A stretch of DNA of 64,000 nt from Anaerobium acetethylicum (GCF_900096945.1 NZ_FMKA01000001.1:62001-126000), one strand, 5' to 3'. Shown: positions 15,414 to 24,180, counted from the first letter of the stretch. Notes: a model not told the origin generated them from the letters alone. Made by a program: numbers and translations.

Positions 15414-16850
15414 ATGGATATTATATTTGTCAGACATGGAGAAGCGGAAAAAGCAGACACCGGAATGGATGATTCCGAAAGACGGTTGACACCAAAAGGG
15501 GAACATGACATAAAAAAAACAGCAGTCATGATAAAGAAGCACGTGAAAACCGGTAATGAAATTTATATCTGGTCCAGCCCGGCAGTACGTGCCATTCAGA
15601 CAGCCCGGATTCTGGCGGACGAGCTGGAAATTACCACAATATCGTCCTTTGATTTCATCTGGAACGGTGATTTTTCTGGATTTTCAATGGAAACCGGGAA
15701 TTATGGTGGGAATACAACCCTGATTGTTACCGGACACGAACCACATTTAAGCAGCTGGAGCGAGATGCTGCAGGGAGCAAGGATTGAATTTGATAAGGGT
15801 ACTGCGGCAGGATTCGGAATACAGAATATGTCGCCTCTGGAGGGAACGTTTTTATGGGTTGTGCAGCCGGATACAGACACGGAAGAAAATAAGGACGATG
15901 GCGATACCTTGCTCCAAAATGGCAAGAGGCAGGCAGAAGGGAAAAAGAAGTCCTCCGGACTGAAGAAAAAAAGCAAATCAGAAAGAGAAAAAAAAAGACG
16001 GATTACCAGGAATGAGTACAGCAACATACTGGAGTCAAATATGCAGGACATCGCAGCAAGGAAGGAATCCTTTTTGAAGGATCCTGATGACATCGAGCAG
16101 GTCCACCAGCTTCGGGTAAAGATTCGTCACCTGCGTTCTCTGGTGTCCTTTATTAAGCCAATGCTGGATGAACAGCTATATGCCGGCATTCAGGAGAAAC
16201 TGAAAAGCTCAGCCCAGAGATTTTCCTACATCAGGGAAATTGATGTGCTGGCAAAAGGATGGGCAGCACTGAGGTGGGAGAATCCAGATCTGTTCATGGA
16301 CAGCGATTTATTGACAGGCGTTTTAAAAGGGGAACGGGAAAAAGAGAAAAATACGCTTTTTGTTTTTCTGTCTGAAGGCGGTTTTGACGCTGAGCTGCAG
16401 GAGGCTTTTAATGGTATCAGGGCTTCGGCGGTTTATGGAGAAGCTGCTGCAGGTCGGATCGGTGATTCGATGAGGGATCCTGTGTTTGAGGAATTCACAG
16501 AGGCAAGGTTCGCACAGTGGCGTAAGAAAGTTGAGAAAGAGATGAAAATCCTCGATTTCAGCAGCCAGATAGAACTCCATGCGCTTAGAATTTCATTTAA
16601 GAAACTAAGATATGTGAATGACAGCCTGATGCCATATAAGAGAGGTGGGAAATGGGGCCTTTCTGAATTTGAGGTTATGCAGGATAACCTTGGAGATATA
16701 TGTGATATCTACAGGAATGTTGCGGTTCTGCAGAAGTTGAAATCAATAGCGGATATTCCGAATCTGCAATATGAAGCCGGAATATATATCGGGTATCAGA
16801 TACTGCATAGAGAGAGACTGCTGAAAAAATTGAAGAAGACATTAAAATGA
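15414..16850 (+). CDS. SixA-type histidine phosphatase fused to a CHAD domain
   Basis: A 478-residue fusion. Residues 1-150 are a SixA-like histidine phosphatase: FVRHGEAE with phospho-acceptor His8, SSPAVRAIQTA, and VTGHEPHL with second catalytic His108. Residues about 160-200 are a very Lys/Glu-rich linker. Residues about 200-478 are a CHAD domain, with histidine and basic residues in EQVHQLRVKIRHLRSL and HALRISFKKLRY, as in proteins that bind polyphosphate. The ATG at 15414 follows AAAGGA by 10 bases. Its place between the phosphate transporter pair and a Ppx homologue suggests a role at polyphosphate. Phosphatase substrate unknown. Confidence 0.9.
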   Translation: MDIIFVRHGEAEKADTGMDDSERRLTPKGEHDIKKTAVMIKKHVKTGNEIYIWSSPAVRAIQTARILADELEITTISSFDFIWNGDFSGFSMETGNYGGNTTLIVTGHEPHLSSWSEMLQGARIEFDKGTAAGFGIQNMSPLEGTFLWVVQPDTDTEENKDDGDTLLQNGKRQAEGKKKSSGLKKKSKSEREKKRRITRNEYSNILESNMQDIAARKESFLKDPDDIEQVHQLRVKIRHLRSLVSFIKPMLDEQLYAGIQEKLKSSAQRFSYIREIDVLAKGWAALRWENPDLFMDSDLLTGVLKGEREKEKNTLFVFLSEGGFDAELQEAFNGIRASAVYGEAAAGRIGDSMRDPVFEEFTEARFAQWRKKVEKEMKILDFSSQIELHALRISFKKLRYVNDSLMPYKRGGKWGLSEFEVMQDNLGDICDIYRNVAVLQKLKSIADIPNLQYEAGIYIGYQILHRERLLKKLKKTLK

Positions 16851-16912
16851 GCATCTGGTTTTCAGACCCGGGCACAGAATAGGAAGCCCCAATTTAAAGG
16901 AGGAATTACATT

Positions 16913-17815
16913 ATGATTACAGCGATTGTAGATTTAGGATCCAATACGATCAGGCTTTGCGTATACGACTGCAACGAGGGCGTTGCAAAAATGATATTCG
17001 AACGAAAGACCATGGCAGGTCTTGTGAATTTTATCGAGGATAAGAAACTGAGCAATAAAGGTATTCACAGAGCCTGTGACATCCTGATCGAATACAAGGA
17101 TGTTCTTAATAATTTCCAGTCAGATAATATAGATGTGCATGTCTTCGCAACAGCATCCCTGAGAAATATCAAAAATACAGAAGAGGTGCTGGAAAGCATA
17201 AAAGACCTGACCGGGTTCGAGGTGGATCTCATTTCGGGAAAAGATGAGGCCCTGCTTGATTTTATGGGCGCCACCAGGCTGTTCCGTTATGAAAACGGCG
17301 TTCTGGTAGACATCGGAGGCGGCAGCACGGAAATCGTTGTTTTTAAAAACAGGGAAGTGGTCAGTGCAAACAGTTTCCCAGTGGGTTCCCTGAATATGTA
17401 TGTCAAACATGTCAATAAAATCATTCCGAAGGAAAAGGAACGTGAGGCAATCAGAAAAGACGTGTCGGATAATCTGAAAGCCTTAGATCTGAAACAGGAA
17501 ACCATACGCACCATTTGTGGGGTAGGCGGTACAATCAGGGCTGCTGGCAAGCTTAACAATGGCGTCTATAACCTTCCTTCCACAAATATTGATGTCGATC
17601 TGAAGCATGTAAGAGAGATATTGGATTCTGTTCAGAACAGTAAGAAGAGCACGCTGAAGCCTCTTCTTCAGAACGTGCCGGACCGTATTCATACGATAAT
17701 ACCGGGATTGATCATCCTGGACACGATTGCAGAATATTTTGGCAGCCAGAATATTGTCATCAGCAGATATGGTGTCAGGGAAGGATATCTGTATGAGAGG
17801 GTAATGAAAAAGTAA
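16913..17815 (+). CDS. ppx: Ppx/GppA-family exopolyphosphatase (short form)
   Basis: A 300-residue member of the ASKHA-fold Ppx/GppA family without the C-terminal HD domain of longer enzymes. The first phosphate loop is IVDLGSNTIRL, followed by VFATASLRN, and the second loop is VDIGGGSTEIV; GVGGTIRA lies near residue 205. It would release phosphate from polyphosphate ends or hydrolyse pppGpp. The ATG at 16913 follows AAAGGAGG. It comes 62 bases after the SixA-CHAD gene. No polyphosphate kinase gene lies in the window. I favour exopolyphosphatase because of the phosphate neighbours. Confidence 0.88.
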   Translation: MITAIVDLGSNTIRLCVYDCNEGVAKMIFERKTMAGLVNFIEDKKLSNKGIHRACDILIEYKDVLNNFQSDNIDVHVFATASLRNIKNTEEVLESIKDLTGFEVDLISGKDEALLDFMGATRLFRYENGVLVDIGGGSTEIVVFKNREVVSANSFPVGSLNMYVKHVNKIIPKEKEREAIRKDVSDNLKALDLKQETIRTICGVGGTIRAAGKLNNGVYNLPSTNIDVDLKHVREILDSVQNSKKSTLKPLLQNVPDRIHTIIPGLIILDTIAEYFGSQNIVISRYGVREGYLYERVMKK

Positions 17816-17895
17816 TACAATTATTTGGAAACCAGTCTTCTATAGGTAACATAACAGCTGCTTATTACCGTTCGGTGAAAGGGATGAACAAGCTT

Positions 17896-18804
17896 ATGGA
17901 TGATGAAATCCGTTCATTCGTAAAGGATGTTATTTCATGTAGTACCATTATGCGGTGCGCAGATCAACTGGTCAAATTTGCAGACCGGATTCTGTACACG
18001 GGAAATTGTGCCGAGATTCTGGATTACTTCTATGAAGAGCTATACATGCAGTTTCTGAAATATGAGCGGCCCCTTGAATTTGTGGTGAAGGGAGAAAGAA
18101 ATCCGCGGTACAGAGTGGTGGGAGAAGATGCCATGGGATGGATTCTTGCGAAAAGCATACCGCATTTTTCCACCCCTGAAGATACCCTGAAAGCCATAAA
18201 ATTGTCAGGGCAGAAGATGCTTGCAGAATTCAGCGAAGAGGATGGTGAAATCATAAAACCGGCAGATATCAGATACATTATGGATATCCTCGACAGGGAA
18301 CACGATTTCTCAAAGCAGGTTTTCTGTGACAGCCCTGCAACAATATGCATCATTAATGCGAAGCATAAAAATTCATACGGATTTCAGACAGTCCATAGGT
18401 ACTATCAGGGAAGAATCAATATATGCATCTGGCTGTACCAGATATACGGGGGCGGCCAGGACTATGAGGTCAATTGCGAATCTGTTTTTCTGCATGAACT
18501 GGGGCATGCCCTGCTGACCCGCTTCTGCGAAAATGCCCCTGCCCATATTCCGGAGGAGCTGATTCCAGTCCTTGCCTCATCATACCCCGGATTCGCTACT
18601 ATTTCCGAGCATGACAAAATTGAAGGATTTGTAGAGATGCTGGTAGTCGGAATGATGAGCGGAACAGAACTGGAAAAATACAATCCATTTGAAAAAATAA
18701 AGCCAGACATACAGAAGCGCTGCTGTGATATGTTTCAGCATGTCATTCAGGAGATAAAGGAACAGAATATGCAGAAATTGATCAAAGGAAGGAACAGAAA
18801 TTGA
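17896..18804 (+). CDS. HELGH-motif putative zinc metalloprotein of unknown function
   Basis: About 302 residues, with no signal peptide or membrane segment. FLHELGHALLTRF around residue 200 is a zincin motif (HExxH, His200 and His204), and EGFVEMLVVGMMSG some 50 residues later could supply the third ligand Glu. The first half is helical and not recognised. The start is uncertain: ATG 17896 is 11 bases from AAAGGGA, ATG 17884 is too close to it, and GTG 17875 has no site. It follows ppx by 80 bases in the same direction and may belong to the phosphate block. I do not recognise the family by name. Confidence 0.65.
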   Translation: MDDEIRSFVKDVISCSTIMRCADQLVKFADRILYTGNCAEILDYFYEELYMQFLKYERPLEFVVKGERNPRYRVVGEDAMGWILAKSIPHFSTPEDTLKAIKLSGQKMLAEFSEEDGEIIKPADIRYIMDILDREHDFSKQVFCDSPATICIINAKHKNSYGFQTVHRYYQGRINICIWLYQIYGGGQDYEVNCESVFLHELGHALLTRFCENAPAHIPEELIPVLASSYPGFATISEHDKIEGFVEMLVVGMMSGTELEKYNPFEKIKPDIQKRCCDMFQHVIQEIKEQNMQKLIKGRNRN

Positions 18805-18907
18805 AGGGCTATTGATGTGAAGGGGGCTGTTTTCTTTGAATGGAACGCCTCCTTTTGTTTTAAAGCATATTGAGATTATAGACATTCACCGAAAGGAACA
18901 TAAACGC

Positions 18908-20143
18908 ATGAATTCAAACAGGTTCGAATCAGCTGCAGCAAATGCAGATAACCCGGTATGGGAACGGCTCATACAAAGAGAAAATCAGCTTTACCACCGC
19001 AACGATGACGTGCGAAGCGAATTCGGACGTGACTTTACGAGAATTCTGCATTCCCTTGCATACAGGAGGCTGAAACATAAGACGCAGGTCTTTTTCAATG
19101 TAGGAAATGACCATATCTGTACGCGTATGGAGCACGTTTCCCACGTAGAATCCGTAAGCAGCACGATTGCAAATTATCTGGGCCTCAATTCAGAACTGAC
19201 CAAAGCAATCGCAATCGGCCATGATCTGGGCCATGCGCCTTTCGGACATGAGGGCGAAATCATTATCAGAGAAATATCGAAGCAGTACCTGAAGGAGGAT
19301 TTCTGGCACGAGAGAAACGGCCTTAGATTTGTCGACAAAGTCGAGCTGCTGGAAGATGACTATAAGAATTCCAGAAATCTGAACCTGACATATGCGGTGA
19401 GGGATGGCATCATATCCCATTGCGGGGAAGTCGATGAAAATGGAATAAAACCCAGAAAAGAGCTGCTGGATCTGGAAGAATTTACGAAAGCAGGGCAGTA
19501 TCAGCCAGCTACCTGGGAAGGCTGTGTGGTAAAGATTTCGGATAAGATAGCCTATATAGGCAGGGACATTGAAGATGCCATAAGGCTGAATTTCCTGACT
19601 GCCGAAAACAAACTGCAGCTTCAGGAAATGGCAAGAGCCATCGATGAAAAGGCAATCAATACGACAGTCATCATGCATAACATGATTATTGACATCTGCA
19701 ACAGCAGCTCCATCGAATCCGGTATATGCCTGAGCGACAAGTTTTTGAATCAGCTGGATACCATCAAGGAATTCAATTATCGTTATATCTATGGCAATAA
19801 AAAGCTTGAACCCTTCAGAAAATATTCAAAGCTGGTCATAAACGAAATATTCAGAGCGCTTCTGGAGGTCTATGACGGCGGAAACACAATTAATGAGCTG
19901 CGCAGGGAAGAAAAAGAATATCCTGAATTGATGGGAGCTTTTGCAAAATGGCTTGCAAGATACTGCGACATTGATCTTTCTGCTTCCAAAGGGGCACATG
20001 CAATTTCAGAATCCAGCCGGAATGCGAAGATATATGGAAGACTGGATGATCAAGCACTGTACATACAGGCTATACTGGATTATATATCGGGAATGACCGA
20101 TAATTATGCAATCAAGGTCTTTAATGAACTGCTGACATATTAG
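18908..20143 (+). CDS. dgt: Deoxyguanosinetriphosphate triphosphohydrolase-like protein
   Basis: A 411-residue HD-domain protein that should hydrolyse dNTPs to nucleoside and triphosphate. YRRLKHKTQVF is the dGTPase signature near the N-terminus; TRMEHVSHVESVS gives the first histidines; GHDLGHAPFGHEGE carries the HD pair (His105, Asp106) and the third metal histidine; YIGRDIEDA gives the final metal Asp. The ATG at 18908 follows AAAGGA by 10 bases. The lipoprotein gene begins 20 bases downstream. Confidence 0.92.
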   Translation: MNSNRFESAAANADNPVWERLIQRENQLYHRNDDVRSEFGRDFTRILHSLAYRRLKHKTQVFFNVGNDHICTRMEHVSHVESVSSTIANYLGLNSELTKAIAIGHDLGHAPFGHEGEIIIREISKQYLKEDFWHERNGLRFVDKVELLEDDYKNSRNLNLTYAVRDGIISHCGEVDENGIKPRKELLDLEEFTKAGQYQPATWEGCVVKISDKIAYIGRDIEDAIRLNFLTAENKLQLQEMARAIDEKAINTTVIMHNMIIDICNSSSIESGICLSDKFLNQLDTIKEFNYRYIYGNKKLEPFRKYSKLVINEIFRALLEVYDGGNTINELRREEKEYPELMGAFAKWLARYCDIDLSASKGAHAISESSRNAKIYGRLDDQALYIQAILDYISGMTDNYAIKVFNELLTY

Positions 20144-20163
20144 TGTGCTGCGAGGTGGTAATC

Positions 20164-20604
20164 ATGAAACTCAGAATACCGGTATCAATTGTCCTGTTAC
20201 TTTTTACAGCCCTGATGACTGGATGTGACGATAAAAAGCCAGAGGTGCAAATAAAGCCGGAAATCGAACAATACAGCACGTTTATGTCTTCGGTGCCGGG
20301 CCTGCCTCTGACGGCGGAATTTACATCCAATAGCACAAATGGGAATTTGACGTATCATTGGATTGCCGAAGAAGGATATTTTCTGACGTGGAATCAGGAA
20401 ACTGGGAGAATTAAAGTCCTGGGGAATGATACAAGGATGAATGAGCCGAAGATATACTGGTCTGTAAATCCGGAAGAAGAAACTGATGTATCTTCTTTCA
20501 GCATATATTTGACGGTTGAAGATCATAATTCTGCAGAGGAAATGTCGGAAACCAGCATCAGAATAGAGCGTAATGAAGAAGGAATGTACAAAATAAAGAA
20601 GTAA
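20164..20604 (+). CDS. Small predicted lipoprotein of unknown function
   Basis: A 146-residue protein with a lipoprotein signal peptide: basic KLR start, hydrophobic core and lipobox MTGC (cleavage before the Cys around residue 21). The mature part is about 125 residues, with aromatic and beta-strand character (LTYHWIAEEGYFLTW, then KIYWSV and IYLTVED), resembling an immunoglobulin-like or PKD-like single domain. The ATG at 20164 follows GAGGTGG. It follows dgt closely and is likely co-transcribed. Function not recognised. Confidence 0.75.
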   Translation: MKLRIPVSIVLLLFTALMTGCDDKKPEVQIKPEIEQYSTFMSSVPGLPLTAEFTSNSTNGNLTYHWIAEEGYFLTWNQETGRIKVLGNDTRMNEPKIYWSVNPEEETDVSSFSIYLTVEDHNSAEEMSETSIRIERNEEGMYKIKK

Positions 20605-20699
20605 CAGCAGGCTCCCCAAAAAAGTGATTGGAGAAAATCAGCTGTTCATGTTATATTTAGTTGGAATAACAAGAGTAAGTATTATGGAGGATAAGTAAC

Positions 20700-21353
20700 A
20701 TGGTAAGAGGAATTCTATTTGACATGGATGGATTGATGTTTGCTACAGAGCAGCTATCGACGGAGGGATGGATGAAAGCGGCTACGCAGCTGCATTATCC
20801 GATTACGCTGGATTTCATCAAAAAGTTCCGAGGAACAAACATTGCATACAGCAGGGCATTGTTCCAGCGGGAATTTGGAGAACAGGTAGACTACGATCTG
20901 GCAAGACAGATCCGGACAGATTCCATGAATGAGCATATTGAAAAAAATGGGGTTCCTGTTAAAGAGGGATTATTAGAATTGCTGGATTACCTTAAGGATA
21001 ACGGTTTGAAAAGTGCGGTTGCAACTTCTACGCATCAGGCGATTGCGGAAGTCTATTTGAAAAAGGCAGGCGTGTTTGATTATTTTGATGTTCATGTATA
21101 TGGAGATGGAATATCAAAAGGAAAACCAGACCCGGAAATATTCCAGGTAGCGGCAGGCATGCTGGCGCTCCCTACGGCGGAATGCGTGGTTCTCGAAGAC
21201 AGCCCTAACGGCATTATTGCTGGGGATGCTGCAGGATGTCAGGTCATAGCAGTACCGGATATCACGGAAATAGAAGAGAACGGCATGAATAAGACAACGG
21301 CATGCTGCCGCGATCTTAGGGAAGTGATCGATTGGATAAAGGACAATCGCTGA
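20700..21353 (+). CDS. HAD-family hydrolase, beta-phosphoglucomutase-like
   Basis: A 217-residue HAD phosphatase with a helical cap. Motif I is LFDMDGLMF (nucleophile Asp), motif II is VATST around residue 105, motif III is GKPDPEIF, and motif IV is VLEDSPNGI. This is the pattern of the YcjU/PGMB subgroup acting on sugar phosphates. The ATG at 20700 follows GGAGG. It stands alone before a strong bidirectional terminator. Phosphatase versus mutase activity and substrate cannot be told. Confidence 0.9.
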   Translation: MVRGILFDMDGLMFATEQLSTEGWMKAATQLHYPITLDFIKKFRGTNIAYSRALFQREFGEQVDYDLARQIRTDSMNEHIEKNGVPVKEGLLELLDYLKDNGLKSAVATSTHQAIAEVYLKKAGVFDYFDVHVYGDGISKGKPDPEIFQVAAGMLALPTAECVVLEDSPNGIIAGDAAGCQVIAVPDITEIEENGMNKTTACCRDLREVIDWIKDNR

Positions 21354-21409
21354 TTCCTATAAACTTAACAGACAGCATCAGATTTTATGATGTTCCTATT
21401 GTTAATACA

Positions 21410-21450
21410 GGGAAAAAGGGTAGCCGCACTATGCGGCTACCCTTTTTCCC
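21410..21450. terminator. Bidirectional terminator between convergent HAD and AraC genes
   Basis: A 19-bp perfect stem (21410-21428 with 21432-21450) with a 3-base loop; runs of A and T on both sides of the GC core would serve either strand. Confidence 0.92.
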
Positions 21451-21465
21451 ATTTGGCTTGGTATT

Positions 21466-22323
21466 TTACTTTATTGAACTTTGATTCAACTGATATTGTT
21501 TGGGAGTCATTCCATATTCCTGTTTGAAAAGTCTGATGAAATGAGAAATGTTATCATATCCCAGTTCATATGCAGTATCTGTTACGGACAGATTCTTCAA
21601 AAATTGCTTTGCTTTCATCAAACGCAGCCTGGTCATGTATTCCTTTGGAGTCTGGTCGGTTATCAGCTTAAACTGCTGACTGAAGTTGGAGGGAGACATA
21701 TTGACCTCCTCAGCTATATCAGAAATCGTAATGGATTCGATGTTAGTTGAATTCATAATGTGAATTGCTTTGCTTATCGGATGCTACTGATGATGATAAA
21801 TGATATCGTAGCTCCCTTTGATTTTCAAAAGCTCATAAACCATTTCCTGGCAGGTCAAATCGATCAAAAAGCTCATGTTTACATCGTTTTCAAGAACAAT
21901 CTCCTGTATGCGGCGATTAAGAGCATCAATTCTCTGAGTCAGGGTATCCTGCATAAAGGTTTCGTGCGAGTCATTTTTTGAAATGTCGATATTCAGTTTG
22001 TCGGAAACCCTCTGGCGCACATTATCAATCAGCTGGTCGCCAAATTCATAAACCAATGCTTTCGTATGCTCTGGCAAATACATATGGACAGTGGAATTGG
22101 GAGGGAGGAGAACAAATTTATCTTTTTTATATACGAAATGTTCCGACTGGTTAACGCTGATCTCCTTTGCACCATTGATGATTGTGCAAAGTCGCGGTGA
22201 ATCATACGATCGATATTCATCACTGTAGTGCTGCGGCAAATCATAAAGCAGCAGATTGGTATTGCCGGCTGAATATGCGGCCTGAGTTTCAGACAATCTA
22301 CTGAAATCATTGATTTTATACAA
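21466..22323 (-). pseudogene. AraC-family regulator interrupted by an in-frame TAG
   Basis: Reading from TTG 22323 (GGAGG 7 bases upstream), 179 codons encode a cupin-type sensor domain ending in DIIYHHQ. A TAG stop follows at 21786-21784, and the same frame continues HPISKAIHIMNSTN into a complete AraC HTH (ITISDIAEEVNMSPSNFSQQF, then AYELGYDNISHFIRLFKQ) to 21466. Without the stop the protein would be 285 residues, normal for the family. A CAG- or similar-to-TAG mutation is the simplest reading. A separate start for the HTH half (ATG 21756) lacks a clear ribosome-binding site. The product is probably an inactive sensor fragment. Confidence 0.85.
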
Positions 22324-22372
22324 CTAAATTCCTCCGTTCCTACAAATCATAAACTGTAACTATAAAAAACCA

Positions 22373-22521
22373 TTTGTAACTATTCAGAACTACGTTCTTC
22401 ATAGTCACAGATGATGCACACAAATTGCAAAATCGGCAATTTGGCGTACGCAGAACTCGGGTTTTTATGCAAAACCAGCATAAAAACACCTCGCGTCACC
22501 GGACTGCTGAATAGTTACAAA
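22373..22521. repeat. Dispersed palindromic element family A, full copy A3 (149 bp)
   Basis: Perfect 15-base terminal inverted repeats TTTGTAACTATTCAG (22373-22387) and its complement (22507-22521) enclose a region with a perfect internal 10-bp hairpin (22461-22470 with 22478-22487). Bases 22476-22495 are identical, in reverse complement, to 59717-59736 in copy A6. No coding capacity. It is MITE-like or REP-like and sits upstream of the broken AraC gene. Confidence 0.85.
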
Positions 22522-22723
22522 CATTTTTTCAATTATATCGCATATCAACAAAAATGAACAGATTAATTCTTTATCTGGCACTGGCAAATTGAAAAACAAT
22601 CGAACTGTCCCCGGGCCCCTTTATTGCCAATGTTTTAACAATTGAAAAATGAGCTATTTTTTTAAAAGTTGAATTAGTTATTTTTCTGATATCATGGTAT
22701 TCTTTGCAAATAAGAAACATATT

Positions 22724-22770
22724 AATCCGTAGGTATCAGGGGATAAAATACCTTTTTACCCCGACATCAT
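22724..22770 (+). repeat. Dispersed repeat family B, partial copy B1
   Basis: A 47-base segment matches 42206-42252 with four differences; it includes GTAGGTATCAGGGG and ACCCCGACATCAT. It is followed directly by CATAATG/CATTATG (22768-22787) and a T run, a possible terminator. It lies in the leader region of the HPr-like gene. The left half present in copy B2 is missing. Confidence 0.75.
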
Positions 22771-22819
22771 AATGTTTTTGCATTATGTTTTTTAGAAAAT
22801 ATATGAAATGAGGGATATT

Positions 22820-23047
22820 ATGCATAAGATACCAGTATTTTTGTCTGACAAGGAAGCTGTGAGCAAGTTTGTCGATATAATCAAAAAATTCGAATACCAT
22901 TGTGATCTGTGCTGCGGAAACTATGCGGTAGATGCGAAATCATTAGTGGGTGTGGCTCCGCTCAGGGGAGCGCCGAATCTGGAGCTGATTATACATTCAG
23001 AGAAACCGGATAAGCTGATTCAGAGCATTGAGCAGTATTGCTGCTAA
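22820..23047 (+). CDS. HPr-like protein lacking the catalytic histidine
   Basis: A 75-residue protein with the HPr fold pattern: a strand, helix (KEAVSKFVDIIKKF), strand, then NYAVDAKSLVGV, which corresponds to the regulatory Ser46 region of HPr, and ELIIHSE. The N-terminal region has no equivalent of the phospho-accepting His15 loop, so it cannot act as an ordinary PTS carrier. Four or five Cys residues (CDLCCG and a C-terminal CC) are unusual. ATG 22820 follows GAGGGA by 5-6 bases; ATG 22808 overlaps that site. Role unknown, perhaps regulatory. Confidence 0.68.
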   Translation: MHKIPVFLSDKEAVSKFVDIIKKFEYHCDLCCGNYAVDAKSLVGVAPLRGAPNLELIIHSEKPDKLIQSIEQYCC

Positions 23048-23091
23048 TAAATAGCAGGTGAATATCAGAAGAGAATAGGAATAGAATATCG

Positions 23092-23136
23092 CTGTTGTAC
23101 AACTGACAAATTCGTTGATTGTACAACAGTTTTTTT
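23092..23136 (+). terminator. Terminator of the HPr-like gene
   Basis: CTGTTGTACAA (23092-23102) pairs perfectly with TTGTACAACAG (23119-23129), followed by seven T. Confidence 0.9.
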
Positions 23137-23252
23137 GTGCTATTCGGATGCGATGAAATCATTGCAAGGACGGGAAAATTCTGCGGCGGTGGAGCAACTT
23201 ACTGCATCATGCATGCCTCATGAGGTTATGGAACTCGGATGCCTTCTCAACT

Positions 23253-23759
23253 ATGACGGAGACGCTTACTACGAAGCATCCCTGGGACGAGCAGGCAGCT
23301 GAATAAAACGGTTATGAGCATTTCATGCTGAAAGAAATCTATGAACAGCCTAAGGCAGTAGAGAACACGATATCACCCCGAATCAAAGACGGACAGATTG
23401 TGTTGGATGAACTTGGATTGTCGGAGGATGAAATCCGAACTATCAGAAAAATCTATATTATAGCCTGTGGATCAGCTTATCACGTGGGGGTATCTGCGAA
23501 ATGCGTTTTAGAAAAGATGACGAGGATTCCTGTAGAGGTAAAATCAAGAGGTGCCTATATAATGGCTGTAACAAATGAGGGGAACCATCAGATGGAAAAT
23601 CTGGCGGCTTTTACGTTATATATACCAGAGGCATCACATTACTTTGCAACATCATTGGCGATCATACCGCTACAGCTGCTTGCTTATTATGTATCAGTGG
23701 CAAAAGGGCTTGATGTCGATAAACCAAGGAACCTGGCGAAATCGGTGACGGTTGAGTAA
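23253..23759 (+). pseudogene. Deleted remnant of glutamine-fructose-6-phosphate aminotransferase (glmS)
   Basis: The frame reads WDEQAAE, a stop (TAA at 23304), then NGYEHFMLKEIYEQPKAV, the junction before the first SIS domain of GlmS. It continues through IYIIACGSAYHVG to RIPVEV and then jumps to SRGAYIMAVTNEGN, a segment normally some 200 residues later, before finishing with the true GlmS end KPRNLAKSVTVE. The N-terminal glutaminase domain is absent, and most of both SIS domains is deleted, the join falling at an EVK-like repeat. The 435-base open part has no ribosome-binding site. It is a decayed extra copy; a functional glmS must be elsewhere. Confidence 0.85.
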
Positions 23760-23797
23760 GGAGATTCTGTATAAATAGCATAATGTAGTACAGTACA

Positions 23798-23837
23798 GGC
23801 GCATGGACTTTGGGAAAGCAAAGTTCATGCGCCTTTT
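23798..23837 (+). terminator. Hairpin after the glmS remnant
   Basis: GGCGCATGGACTTTG (23798-23812) pairs with CAAAGTTCATGCGCC (23819-23833), one G-U pair, then TTTT. It probably survives from the original glmS-like transcription unit. Confidence 0.8.
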
Positions 23838-23941
23838 CATGTCACAAGAAAATATCCTATGATAAATAACATTCCACATGGAAACAAAGGGTGTTATTTG
23901 GACTTTTGTCTGTTATAATTTAATAAGAATCTGCAAAAGAC

Positions 23942-24157
23942 TGTTTATTGTGCACTTCGGCAGCGAATGAACAAGCAGGAGAAGGATATTCATCCATGTA
24001 TCAGGACCGGCAGCACAAGCGGCTGACCGAAATAGACAGAATTAACGGAGCTGTTGTCGAACAAGCTAAATCATATGGTGTTGCAACACCCTATAACTCT
24101 TTGATAGTGGATCTGATTCATGCCATTGAAGGAACCTATGATGAAGAAAATTGCTGA
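23942..24157 (+). pseudogene. C-terminal fragment of a 2-dehydropantoate 2-reductase (panE-like)
   Basis: About 65 codons ending at 24157 encode SSMYQDRQHKRLTEID, then INGAVVEQAKSYGVATPYN and LIHAIEGTY, the conserved C-terminal helical end of ketopantoate reductases, where the Lys-Thr-Glu-x-Asp helix and INGA.V motif are diagnostic. The NADP-binding domain and catalytic Lys are absent and no start site is seen. An extended -10-like TGTTATAAT at 23911-23919 lies just upstream, but the fragment is most likely a gene relic. Confidence 0.75.
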
Positions 24158-24180
24158 TTCTGCAATTTGCGTGCATCTTG

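Noticed and set aside
21784-21786. Recoding (selenocysteine, pyrrolysine or programmed read-through) at the AraC TAG
   Set aside because: No recoding signal or supporting genes are visible, and nearby relics of glmS and panE make simple mutation more likely.
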